The notes: generated by a model not told the origin, from the letters alone. 6,497 nt of DNA from JAZRUY01 sp045598845 (GCA_045598845.1 JAZRUY010000187.1:1-6497), one strand, 5' to 3'; counted from the first letter of the stretch, positions 1 to 6,497 are shown. Translations and numbers: made by a program.

Positions 1-435
1 CATTCCAATATTCATCCGACGGATAAGGCGCCGGCCGGTATGCGGCTGGCCGCCGCGGTCGAGGCGTTGTGCTACGACAGTTCCGTAGTCGGCGGCGGAC
101 CGCTTTTCCGGGCGATGACGGTGAACGGCGATGTGGCGGAAGTGGAATTCTGCCGCACCGGTTCCGGCTTGGAGGTGCGGAATTCCCCGGACGGAAGTAT
201 CAGCGAATTTACCGTTGCCGGGTCTGACGGTGTTTTTTATTCCGCCGAAGCCAGGCTGGCCGGCGGTAACAAGGTGTTGGTGCGCTCTGATAAAGTGGCG
301 CATCCGGTTGCGGTTCGCTATGCCTGGCGCAGTTATCCGCCGGTTGTCAATCTGTTCAACCGCGAAGGGTTTCCGGCGGAAAGTTTCCGTACCGATATGC
401 CGGATAATATCCGGGCTTTGTATCAGAAGCAGTGA
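1..435 (+). CDS. Sialate O-acetylesterase-like protein (SASA/SGNH family), C-terminal fragment
   Basis: This is the 3' end of a gene that begins upstream of the window; 144 codons are visible before the TGA at 433-435. Reading frame 1 is open from the first base. It starts with H-S-N-I-H-P, the block carrying the catalytic histidine of this esterase family (codon 13-15), so the nucleophile serine and most of the catalytic domain lie outside the window. The rest aligns by eye with the C-terminal beta domain of the two downstream paralogues: the shared landmarks are GSGL, the NSPDG turn, the F-T-V-A-G and G-V-F-Y strands, V-R-Y-A-W, and N-R-E-G-F-P-A near the end. It is more diverged than the two complete copies are from each other, and it has a short extra tail after FRTD. 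The ATG at 40 is internal (after the His block), not the start. By homology the protein is expected to deacetylate glycans outside the cytoplasm; the substrate is unknown. Confidence 0.85.
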   Translation, partial: HSNIHPTDKAPAGMRLAAAVEALCYDSSVVGGGPLFRAMTVNGDVAEVEFCRTGSGLEVRNSPDGSISEFTVAGSDGVFYSAEARLAGGNKVLVRSDKVAHPVAVRYAWRSYPPVVNLFNREGFPAESFRTDMPDNIRALYQKQ

Positions 436-437
436 GC

Positions 438-442
438 GGAAG
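438..442 (+). promoter_or_regulatory. Ribosome binding site of the second esterase gene
   Basis: GGAAG lies 8 bases before the ATG at 451, just after the stop codon of the preceding gene. It supports 451 as the start and translation from a shared transcript. Confidence 0.55.
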
Positions 443-450
443 TTGATTTT

Positions 451-2541
451 ATGGCGGAACTGAAAACAACGGGTGCCGGTATTAAGTCAGGCATCGCGGC
501 GGCGTCTTTGTTTTTCAGCGGATTGCCTGCTTTGTCTGCCCCGTCCGGCGCTCTCCGGCTTTACGATATCTATACTGACAATATGGTGGTTCAGTGTAAT
601 CGCCCGGTGGTTCTGCGCGGGGAGGCGGTGCCGGAAAGTGTGATTACGGTCATGATTTCCCGCGCCGGAGGCAAGACGGTAGAGTCGGTTACTGCTGTTG
701 CCGGTAAAAACGGTGTCTGGCGGGCGGAACTGCCGCCTTTGCCCGGCGGTTTTGATAAATATGAAATCACCGTTGCCGGAGCGGACGGGGGACCGGAGAT
801 AAAACTGAAAAATGTGATGGCCGGCGAGGTCTGGCTGTGCGGCGGTCAGAGCAATATGGAAATGCCGGTGCTCGGCGGCAGGAACTGGAGCGCCGCCGGC
901 GGAGCGTCTGCGGTCGCATCCGCATCGCACCCCGGTATCCGGTTGTTCAACGGTACCGCGCGGCGTTTTTTTTCGCCGGTGACGGAACTGAACGATGTCG
1001 GCGGGCAGGGCGGCTGGGTGGAATGTTCTCCGGAAACCGTGCAGAATTTTTCCGCCGCCGGATATTTTTTCGCCGCCGACCTGGCGGAAAAGTTGCGGAT
1101 GCCGGTAGGCATAATTTCTGAATCGTGGGAGTCGACTCCGGTTCAGGCGTGGATAGACAGAGATGACATGTACGCTGCCGGTTCGGAACAGGAGCGTCGG
1201 CAGCTGCTGCGGTCGGCGGATGCCGAAAAGGAGTTGCGGAGTTACCGCCTCCGCCGCCGGGATTGGATACTGCGGGTTTTTTCCGGTCATTCCGTGGAAC
1301 TGGAACGCATTCCGTTTTTGACCTCCGCTGACTATGATGATTCCGGCTGGCGGAGAGAGCCGTACCCTAAAGAACCTGAAATCTCTGGAATGGCAATTTT
1401 CCGCACCGGATTTGAACTGCCTGACGGGTATTCCGGCTGTCCTGCGGTTATCTGCTGCGGCAGGATATGCGGCATCGTCGCGGTTTTCATCAACGGGGAA
1501 CAAATCGCCGTTACGCCCGGCCCGGACTGGACTGAAGAACCGGTGTTGAATATTCCTGCCGGACTGCTGCATCCGGGAGCCAATACGGTTGCCGTAACCG
1601 TTTTTTCCGGCACCGGCAGGGCGGATGACTCGCTGGATGCCGTAATGGGGAAAGGCGCCCGCGTCACCTTGCCGGATGGAGCCGTTGCGGAACTGGATGA
1701 CTGGAAAGGCGCAGCGGTATTCCAATTGAATCCGCGGGAATCCGTGGAACGGCCGGTTCCGCCTGAAAGCAGTTTCGTGAAAGACGGTTTCCGGCATTGT
1801 TCCGTGCTCTTCAATGCCATGATTGCCCCGTGGCTGCATTTTCCGCTCCGCGGGGTGATCTGGTATCAGGGCGAGAGCAATATCGGGGAAGCGGAACGCT
1901 ACGGATTGCTTCAGAATACATTGATTCAGAGCTGGCGCCGGCGGATGAATAATCCGGAACTGGCATTCATCGCCGTGCAGATTTCTTCCCTTGCCGCGCA
2001 TGACCCTGAACTTTACCGGAATGTCCCGGCGCCTGAAGTCAGCCCGGCCGGGGACGACTGGGCGTATCTTCGGGAAGCGCAGAACGGAATTCTGGATTTG
2101 CCCCGCACCGGATTGGCGGTGTCGCTGGATATCGGGGACCCCTGGAATATTCATCCGCCGCGCAAGGCGGAAATCGGGCTGCGTCTGGCGGCCGGGGCGA
2201 TGCGTATTTGTTACGGCGGCGGTGATTTTTCCACCGGTCCGCGCTGCGTTTCCATGACGGTGCGCGGTTCCGGAGCGGAATTGAGTTTCACCGGCATCGG
2301 CTCCGGCCTGACGGCGAAAAACAGTCCGGAAGGCAGGCTGAATTGCTTTACCGTAGCGGGAAAAGACGCTATATTTTATCCGGCCGCGGCGGTGATAAAG
2401 GATGACAAGGTTATCGTCAGCGCTCCGGAGGTTTCCGCTCCGGCGGCGGTGCGTTACGCGTGGAGCGACTATCCGGTCGGTCCGGATTTGTATAACCGGG
2501 AAGGTTTTCCCGCCGGGACTTTTCGCATTGAATGTAAATGA
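451..2541 (+). CDS. Secreted sialate O-acetylesterase-like carbohydrate esterase (SASA/SGNH), copy with altered WGGT motif
   Basis: This 696-residue protein belongs to the sialate O-acetylesterase (SASA, SGNH-hydrolase) family, which removes O-acetyl groups from sugars. A Sec signal peptide is visible: Lys12, then a hydrophobic run from about 13 to 27, with likely cleavage after ALSA (residue 30). A beta domain follows at about 31-125, containing D-N-M-V-V-Q. Next comes the nucleophile block GEVWLCGGQSNMEMP with Ser134. Residues of about 250-430 form an inserted domain with YDDSGW (295-300), resembling the galactose-binding/jelly-roll domains of such enzymes. The second half of the hydrolase carries WYQGESN (471-477) and the likely catalytic His568 in NIHP. 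A C-terminal beta domain spans about 602-696. Oddities: WGGT, usual in the family and intact in the next gene, is WEST here (226-229), and the nucleophile block has GGQSN instead of SGQSN. The gene starts 15 bases after the preceding stop and is followed by its closest paralogue. Secretion and family are well supported; the actual substrate (sialic acid, xylan, pectin or other acetylated glycan) cannot be read from the sequence. Confidence 0.9.
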   Translation: MAELKTTGAGIKSGIAAASLFFSGLPALSAPSGALRLYDIYTDNMVVQCNRPVVLRGEAVPESVITVMISRAGGKTVESVTAVAGKNGVWRAELPPLPGGFDKYEITVAGADGGPEIKLKNVMAGEVWLCGGQSNMEMPVLGGRNWSAAGGASAVASASHPGIRLFNGTARRFFSPVTELNDVGGQGGWVECSPETVQNFSAAGYFFAADLAEKLRMPVGIISESWESTPVQAWIDRDDMYAAGSEQERRQLLRSADAEKELRSYRLRRRDWILRVFSGHSVELERIPFLTSADYDDSGWRREPYPKEPEISGMAIFRTGFELPDGYSGCPAVICCGRICGIVAVFINGEQIAVTPGPDWTEEPVLNIPAGLLHPGANTVAVTVFSGTGRADDSLDAVMGKGARVTLPDGAVAELDDWKGAAVFQLNPRESVERPVPPESSFVKDGFRHCSVLFNAMIAPWLHFPLRGVIWYQGESNIGEAERYGLLQNTLIQSWRRRMNNPELAFIAVQISSLAAHDPELYRNVPAPEVSPAGDDWAYLREAQNGILDLPRTGLAVSLDIGDPWNIHPPRKAEIGLRLAAGAMRICYGGGDFSTGPRCVSMTVRGSGAELSFTGIGSGLTAKNSPEGRLNCFTVAGKDAIFYPAAAVIKDDKVIVSAPEVSAPAAVRYAWSDYPVGPDLYNREGFPAGTFRIECK
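2212..2516 (+). repeat. Direct repeat, copy A (3' part of esterase gene 451-2541)
   Basis: This segment matches 4354-4658 without any gap, at a constant offset of 2142 bases. It includes exact identities of 29 bases (2212-2240), 20 bases (2275-2294) and 20 bases (2389-2408). It encodes the start of the C-terminal beta domain and reflects tandem duplication. The offset is a multiple of three. Confidence 0.8.
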
Positions 2542-2560
2542 ATCCGGTAACAGTTGAAAA

Positions 2561-2566
2561 AAGGAG
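2561..2566 (+). promoter_or_regulatory. Ribosome binding site that fixes the start of the third esterase
   Basis: AAGGAG lies 5 bases before the ATG at 2572. It argues for 2572 rather than the in-frame TTG at 2554, which would place this site inside the coding region and add six charged residues ahead of the signal peptide. Confidence 0.8.
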
Positions 2567-2571
2567 AAATC

Positions 2572-4689
2572 ATGAATTTAAAACACTGTGTTTGCGCCGC
2601 CGGGGCTGTGATGCTGGGGGGCGCCGCTCTTTTCGCCGCTCCGGCGGAACATTTCCGGCTTTTCGACATTTATTCCGACAATATGGTTTTTCAGCGCAAC
2701 CGGCCGGTGGTCATCCGCGGTGAAGCGGAGCCGTCCGGAGATGTGAAGGTTGAATTGCGGTCCGCCGACGGTGAATTGGTGGACGGGCTCACCGTCAAGG
2801 CCGGGGAAGATAAAATATGGCAGGCGTCTCTCAAACCGATGGAAGGCGGTTATGAAACTTATACGCTGACGGTTTCCGGAGCGGGCAGCGCTCCGGTGAT
2901 TGAACTTGGCAATATCGTGGCGGGCGAAGTCTGGCTGTGCAGCGGCCAGAGCAACATGGAGATGCCGGTATGCGGCGGTAAACACTGGAGCGTGGACAAT
3001 GCCGAACAGGAAGTGGCGGCGGCGGATCATCCGTATATCCGGTTGTTCAACGGTTCCGCCGCTCGTTCATATAATCCCTCCGCGGAGCAGACTGATATCG
3101 GCGGCGGGGTGAAATGGCTGGAATGCTCTCCCGATTCGGTGCGCTCTTTTTCCGCCGCCGGGTATTTCTTCGCCCGGACGCTGAATGAAAAACTGAATGT
3201 GCCGGTCGGGGTGATTTCCGAGGCCTGGGGCGGTACCGATATCCAGCCGTGGATCAGTGCTGAAGGCATCCGCAAGACCGCCGGCATGGAGCCGGAACAG
3301 GTGCGTCTGGCGGAAAGCGCCGGCTTTACCCGGGAAAAGATCGCTGAAATGCGGCGGCTGGCGCTGGGAAAGGTGGAACTGCAGTTCCGGGAATGGGAAA
3401 ATAAAGTGTCGGAGTTGTATGCCTCCGAATGTTCCGGCGCGGAGCAGTGGACGGCGCCCGGATATGACGATTCCGGATGGGAGCCGGCGCAATACACGCT
3501 GGACAGCGATTTTGACGGTATGGTTATGTACCGCGCCGCGGTGGATATTCCGGAACAGTCGGCCGGAAAGGCGCTTACCCTTCACCTCGGGGTGCTGGAC
3601 GATTGCGATATCACTTTCTTCAACGGCGTCAGGGTCGGTGAAACCGGTTCGGATGCTGAACATTTCTGGTCGGCGGAACGGAACTACCGGATTCCGGCTG
3701 AACTGGTCCGCGCGGGGCGCAATGTTATCGCCGTCCGGCTGTTCGATCAGTACAGCGACGGCGGTATGATGGACATCGCCGCCGGTTCTCCGGGCTATAT
3801 TCAGAGTGAGGACGGTGTCCGGATCGGCATCTCCGGCTGGAAAAGCCGCCCGGTGTTCAAACTCGATACGGCTAAAACCGGCTCCCGGCCGGTTCCGCCG
3901 CAATTGTACAGTGCCGATAATGACGAAACCCGTCTTCACCAGCGGCCGGCCGCGCTGTTCAATGCCATGATCGCTCCGTGGATACATTTCCCGTTGCGGG
4001 GTGTGATATGGTATCAGGGGGAAAACAATGTCGGTGAGGCATCCCGGTATGCGCTGATGCAGACTGCTCTGGTGCTGGACTGGCGCGCCCGGATGAACGA
4101 TTCCGGCCTGGCTTTCATTCCGGTTCAGTTGTCCTCCCTGATCGCCCATCATCCGAACGAGGTACTGCCGGTTCCGGCGCGGAGCGCGGCGAGCGACTCC
4201 TGGGCCTGGCTGCGGGATGCGCAGAACAGCGTCTTCGGTTTACCCCGTACCGGCATGGCGGTCTGCCTGGATATCGGAAATCCGTGGGATATTCATCCCT
4301 CGCATAAACAGGATGTCGGTAAACGGCTGGCGGCCGAGGCCATGCGGATCTGCTACGGCGGCGGTGATTTTTCCACCGGTCCCCGTTTCTCGTCCATGAC
4401 CGTCGCCGGTTCCGCCGCGGAATTGAGTTTCACCGGTACCGGCTCCGGCCTGATTGCGAAAGACAGTCCTGACGGCAGGCTGAATTGTTTCACAATCGCC
4501 GGTAAAGACGGTGTCTTTTATCCTGCCTCCGCGGTGATAAAGGATGACAAAGTTGTCGTCAGCGCTCCCGGGGTATCTTCTCCGGTCTCGGTGCGTTACG
4601 CCTGGAGCAACTATCCGTATCAGCCGAATCTGTTCAACCGGGAAGGGTTTCCCGCCGGAACCTTCCGCACCGATGTTTTTGCCAGATAA
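2572..4689 (+). CDS. Secreted sialate O-acetylesterase-like carbohydrate esterase (SASA/SGNH), canonical copy
   Basis: This 705-residue enzyme is the most canonical of the three esterases. The start at 2572 is chosen for its strong Shine-Dalgarno site and because it gives a clean signal peptide: MNLKH, a hydrophobic stretch to about residue 21, and cleavage near FAAPA (about 22-25). It continues with an N-terminal beta domain (about 26-118). The nucleophile block GEVWLCSGQSNMEMP carries Ser127. An intact WGGT follows (219-222), then I-Q-P-W. A predicted helical stretch leads into a jelly-roll-like insert with YDDSGW (298-303) and a F-F-N-G-V strand, typical of carbohydrate-binding folds. WYQGENN (480-486) and the catalytic His575 in D-I-H-P (Asp573) complete the hydrolase. 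The C-terminal beta domain runs from about 609 to the end. By family knowledge it hydrolyses O-acetyl esters on glycans in the periplasm or outside the cell. It lies 30 bases after its paralogue and 18 bases before xseB, with no terminator between. The exact sugar substrate is unknown; a general acetylxylan or other acetylglycan esterase role is equally possible. Confidence 0.92.
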   Translation: MNLKHCVCAAGAVMLGGAALFAAPAEHFRLFDIYSDNMVFQRNRPVVIRGEAEPSGDVKVELRSADGELVDGLTVKAGEDKIWQASLKPMEGGYETYTLTVSGAGSAPVIELGNIVAGEVWLCSGQSNMEMPVCGGKHWSVDNAEQEVAAADHPYIRLFNGSAARSYNPSAEQTDIGGGVKWLECSPDSVRSFSAAGYFFARTLNEKLNVPVGVISEAWGGTDIQPWISAEGIRKTAGMEPEQVRLAESAGFTREKIAEMRRLALGKVELQFREWENKVSELYASECSGAEQWTAPGYDDSGWEPAQYTLDSDFDGMVMYRAAVDIPEQSAGKALTLHLGVLDDCDITFFNGVRVGETGSDAEHFWSAERNYRIPAELVRAGRNVIAVRLFDQYSDGGMMDIAAGSPGYIQSEDGVRIGISGWKSRPVFKLDTAKTGSRPVPPQLYSADNDETRLHQRPAALFNAMIAPWIHFPLRGVIWYQGENNVGEASRYALMQTALVLDWRARMNDSGLAFIPVQLSSLIAHHPNEVLPVPARSAASDSWAWLRDAQNSVFGLPRTGMAVCLDIGNPWDIHPSHKQDVGKRLAAEAMRICYGGGDFSTGPRFSSMTVAGSAAELSFTGTGSGLIAKDSPDGRLNCFTIAGKDGVFYPASAVIKDDKVVVSAPGVSSPVSVRYAWSNYPYQPNLFNREGFPAGTFRTDVFAR
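4354..4658 (+). repeat. Direct repeat, copy B (3' part of esterase gene 2572-4689)
   Basis: This is the partner of 2212-2516, aligned without gaps at an offset of 2142 bases. The longest exact match is 29 bases (4354-4382). It is coding sequence from gene duplication, not a mobile element; no terminal inverted repeats or transposase are present. Confidence 0.8.
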
Positions 4690-4691
4690 TC

Positions 4692-4696
4692 AGGAG
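4692..4696 (+). promoter_or_regulatory. Ribosome binding site of xseB
   Basis: AGGAG lies 11 bases before the ATG at 4708, a slightly long spacing. It sits three bases after the esterase stop codon, so translation of xseB from the esterase transcript is plausible. Confidence 0.55.
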
Positions 4697-4707
4697 TATC
4701 CCGGATT

Positions 4708-5004
4708 ATGGAAGAGGATCTGTCCGCTTTGAAATTTGAAGACGCGCTTGCCGAGCTGGAAACTCTGGTCGGCAAAATGGAGAACGGCAAACTGCCGCTT
4801 GAATCGCTGACCGCTTATTATGAGCGCGGTAACCGTCTGCTGAAAAGCTGCCGGGCTAAACTTGACGCGCTGGAGCGTAAAATCGAGATTCTGGAAAAGG
4901 ATGACGGGGCATCCGGCGATTGGAGCGATTTCAACGCATCGGTTCCTGAGCAGAGCCGCAATGCTCCGTCCCCGCCGCCGCAGGAAGATTCTTTGCCGTT
5001 CTGA
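4708..5004 (+). CDS. xseB: Exodeoxyribonuclease VII small subunit
   Basis: The 98-residue product is XseB, the helical small subunit that binds XseA to form exonuclease VII. That cytoplasmic enzyme degrades single-stranded DNA from both ends to short oligonucleotides and takes part in repair. The family signature is plain: F-E-D-A-L-A-E-L-E-T-L-V (about 10-21), then M-E-N-G-K-L-P-L-E-S-L, then Y-E-R-G, and a basic/acidic helix ending near residue 64. XseB proteins are commonly about 70-90 residues. This one has a tail of roughly 34 residues (65-98) that looks disordered, rich in Asp, Ser and Pro, with SPPP at 88-91 and the C-terminus EDSLPF (93-98). The tip resembles the acidic C-terminal peptide of SSB. 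xseA is not in the window; the neighbours are an esterase upstream and a kinase gene 26 bases downstream, which is not the usual xseA or ispA/dxs context. Confidence 0.93.
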   Translation: MEEDLSALKFEDALAELETLVGKMENGKLPLESLTAYYERGNRLLKSCRAKLDALERKIEILEKDDGASGDWSDFNASVPEQSRNAPSPPPQEDSLPF

Positions 5005-5016
5005 TATTCCGCTGAC

Positions 5017-5022
5017 AGGAGG
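5017..5022 (+). promoter_or_regulatory. Ribosome binding site of the kinase gene
   Basis: A perfect AGGAGG lies 8 bases before the ATG at 5031, inside the 26-base gap after xseB. It fixes the start of a reading frame that runs open to the window end. Confidence 0.8.
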
Positions 5023-5030
5023 TTTTCGCG

Positions 5031-6497
5031 ATGGACAACCGGATGGGGATTGAAAGTGATTCCGGAACGGCGGATTCGCCGGTGACACCGGATACCGCCG
5101 ATACTGTTACGGTGAAACTGAATCCGGATGATCTGCCCCGCGTTTCGGCGGCTGACCGGGATAAGGTGATTTTACCGGATGCCGCGGACGCGCCGACGGT
5201 GGTGCTGCCGCGTCCGGTTGCCGCCGGCGGCCGGGATGAATCTGCCGCCCGTACCGGCTGGTTCGACAGTCTGATCACCGGTTTGGGAGGAGCGGATAAG
5301 GAGTTGCTGCGTACCAGCGGTATCAGAAACTGGAGCGCCGGCGGAGAGGATGAAAAAATCGTTTCCGGCGCTGATGAGCCGGAGCATTTGCTGCCGCTGG
5401 ATTCTTCTTTTGAACTTCGCGATGAGATCGCCTCCGGCGGGCAGGGCAGCATCCGCCGGGCGCGCGATATCGCTTTCGGGCGCGTGGTGGCGGTGAAATC
5501 CATTCATCCCGGGCATATTGACAATCCGGGATTCCGCCGCGCTTTCCTGACTGAGGCGCGGATCACCGCCGGTCTTGAGCATCCGGCGCTGATCCCGGTT
5601 TACGGTCTGTTCGGCGATGAAAAACGCGGCCTGCATCTGGCTATGAAACTCGTCCGCGGCCGTACCCTGAGCCGGTATCTCCGTGATTTGTGCGCCCGGT
5701 ACCGCCTCGCCTCCTCCCGCAAGATCGCCCTCAACGAGCGCCGTCTGCTGCCGCAGCGTCTGGAGGTTTTCACCCGGATCTGCGATGCGGTTTCCTATAT
5801 GCATCACCGCGGGGTTATTCACCGCGATCTGAAGCCCGAAAATATCATGCTGGGCGAGTATAACGAAACTTATGTGATGGATTTGGGTATCGCCGAAGTT
5901 CTGCGGGACGGCGGCAATTCGGTTCCCGAGGTCAATGCCGGCACTTTGCAGTATATCGCGCCGGAGATTCTCCGCCGCGAGCATTATGATGCCCGCTCTG
6001 ATATTTATCTGCTGGGGCTGATTTTGTTCGAACTGGTGTTCCTGACCCGCGGGTATCCGGATAAACTGCGGCGCGAACAGCTTATTCAGCGGGTGAAAAA
6101 AGGCGAATGCGCCCCCTTCCGCCACCGTTTCGGCTGCCGTGTGGACCGGGATCTGAAACTGATTATCCGCAAGGCGCTGGAGCCGGATCCGTCGAAGCGC
6201 TATGCCTCGGCGAAAAAACTGCGGGATGATGTGGAAGCTTATCTGCATTCCGAAGTGGTTTCGGTATCCTCCACCCGCGGCTGGGACCGGTTGCGCTGCG
6301 CGCTGAAACGCAATTACCGTCTGCTGGCCTTCTGCTCGCTGGCTTTTTTCCTGCTGGCCTCCGTCACCGCGGCGCTGAGTCTGCGTTCCAGCCTGCGTCA
6401 GGCGGAAGTGCGCCAGGCGCGGGAAAGACGCCTGCTGGAGTTGTATTCGCGCGGCTTGAGTTCCTGTGTCAAACTCGAAAATTCGCTGCTGACTCTG
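5031..6497 (+). CDS. Transmembrane PknB-type serine/threonine protein kinase, 5' part
   Basis: The frame is open from 5031 to the last base (489 codons, no stop), so the C-terminus lies outside the window. Residues 1 to about 125 form an acidic, Pro/Ala/Thr-rich leader with no recognisable domain. The kinase domain spans about 128-405. Its glycine loop is S-G-G-Q-G-S-I (G136-G139) and the ATP-anchoring Lys156 lies in V-A-V-K. The catalytic loop is H-R-D-L-K-P-E-N (264-271, base Asp266), the metal-binding motif is D-L-G (284-286) in place of DFG, and A-P-E (310-312) and S-D-I-Y-L-L-G (Asp324) follow. All catalytic residues are present, so activity is expected. A basic, Arg/Lys-rich stretch precedes one hydrophobic segment (about 431-451), and then a charged R-Q-A-E-V-R-Q-A-R-E-R-R region that may be coiled coil begins the extracytoplasmic part. 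By family knowledge it phosphorylates proteins on Ser/Thr in response to a signal sensed beyond the membrane. The segment between the hinge and H-R-D is longer than usual, with a basic insert near 220-240. Its target and signal are unknown. Confidence 0.9.
   Translation, partial: MDNRMGIESDSGTADSPVTPDTADTVTVKLNPDDLPRVSAADRDKVILPDAADAPTVVLPRPVAAGGRDESAARTGWFDSLITGLGGADKELLRTSGIRNWSAGGEDEKIVSGADEPEHLLPLDSSFELRDEIASGGQGSIRRARDIAFGRVVAVKSIHPGHIDNPGFRRAFLTEARITAGLEHPALIPVYGLFGDEKRGLHLAMKLVRGRTLSRYLRDLCARYRLASSRKIALNERRLLPQRLEVFTRICDAVSYMHHRGVIHRDLKPENIMLGEYNETYVMDLGIAEVLRDGGNSVPEVNAGTLQYIAPEILRREHYDARSDIYLLGLILFELVFLTRGYPDKLRREQLIQRVKKGECAPFRHRFGCRVDRDLKLIIRKALEPDPSKRYASAKKLRDDVEAYLHSEVVSVSSTRGWDRLRCALKRNYRLLAFCSLAFFLLASVTAALSLRSSLRQAEVRQARERRLLELYSRGLSSCVKLENSLLTL

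Noticed and set aside
40..42. ATG at 40 as the start of a small gene
   Set aside because: The frame is open to base 1, and the codons before the ATG encode the conserved catalytic His block (N-I-H-P), so this is the end of a longer gene.
487..2154. Long minus-strand open frame (555 codons) opposite the second esterase
   Set aside because: It mirrors a well-supported plus-strand gene with clear family motifs. Its translation is Arg/His/Pro-rich with no recognisable domain, as expected from GC-biased codons read backwards.
2554..2571. Upstream in-frame TTG as start of the third esterase
   Set aside because: It would bury the AAGGAG site inside the gene and add K-K-G-E before the signal peptide; the ATG at 2572 with ideal spacing is better.
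3067..4152. Minus-strand open frame (361 codons) opposite the third esterase
   Set aside because: It is a shadow of the conserved esterase coding region, with low-complexity composition and no domain or good ribosome site.
4690..4707. Possible terminator between the esterase and xseB
   Set aside because: The gap is only 18 bases, with no inverted repeat and no T run.
5172..6248. Minus-strand open frame (358 codons) opposite the kinase
   Set aside because: The plus strand here carries every kinase motif in order. The antisense product has no recognisable family and arises from codon bias.
1..6497. Very frequent short words such as TTCCGG and GCCGG across the window
   Set aside because: They follow from preferred Ser-Gly, Ala-Gly and Pro codons in GC-rich coding sequence and show no regular spacing or strand-independent structure.

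Overview
The window holds five co-directional plus-strand genes with almost no intergenic space (gaps of 15, 30, 18 and 26 bases). The layout is: the 3' end of a sialate O-acetylesterase-like (SASA/SGNH) gene (1-435), two complete secreted paralogues of it (451-2541 and 2572-4689), xseB for the small subunit of exodeoxyribonuclease VII (4708-5004), and the 5' part of a transmembrane PknB-type serine/threonine kinase (5031 to the window end). No promoter, hairpin terminator, RNA gene, CRISPR array or mobile element could be supported.

The organism looks like a GC-rich Gram-negative of the Planctomycetota-Verrucomicrobiota-Lentisphaerota group. The gut or marine Lentisphaerota (Victivallis-like) are the best guess. 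The reasons are tandem families of large signal-peptide-bearing carbohydrate esterases, a large membrane Ser/Thr kinase of the style common in that group, and Gly/Ser-rich coding with many GCC, CCG and GGC codons. This is an inference; no phylogenetic marker is present.

The three esterases are clearly paralogues from tandem duplication. The two complete ones share the order signal peptide, N-terminal beta domain, GQSNM nucleophile block, inserted jelly-roll-like domain containing YDDSGW, WYQGE block, catalytic His block, and C-terminal beta domain ending in an NREGFPA motif. They probably remove O-acetyl groups from host or plant glycans outside the cytoplasm. They differ at active-site-adjacent motifs, which suggests different specificity or partial loss of activity.

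The downstream xseB and kinase are functionally unrelated to glycan breakdown, yet each has a good Shine-Dalgarno site and sits tightly behind the previous gene, so they may be co-transcribed. Two details stand out. XseB has a disordered acidic/proline tail ending in EDSLPF, which resembles the C-terminal tip of single-stranded-DNA-binding protein. The middle esterase replaces the family WGGT motif with WEST. No wholly new multi-gene system could be demonstrated.
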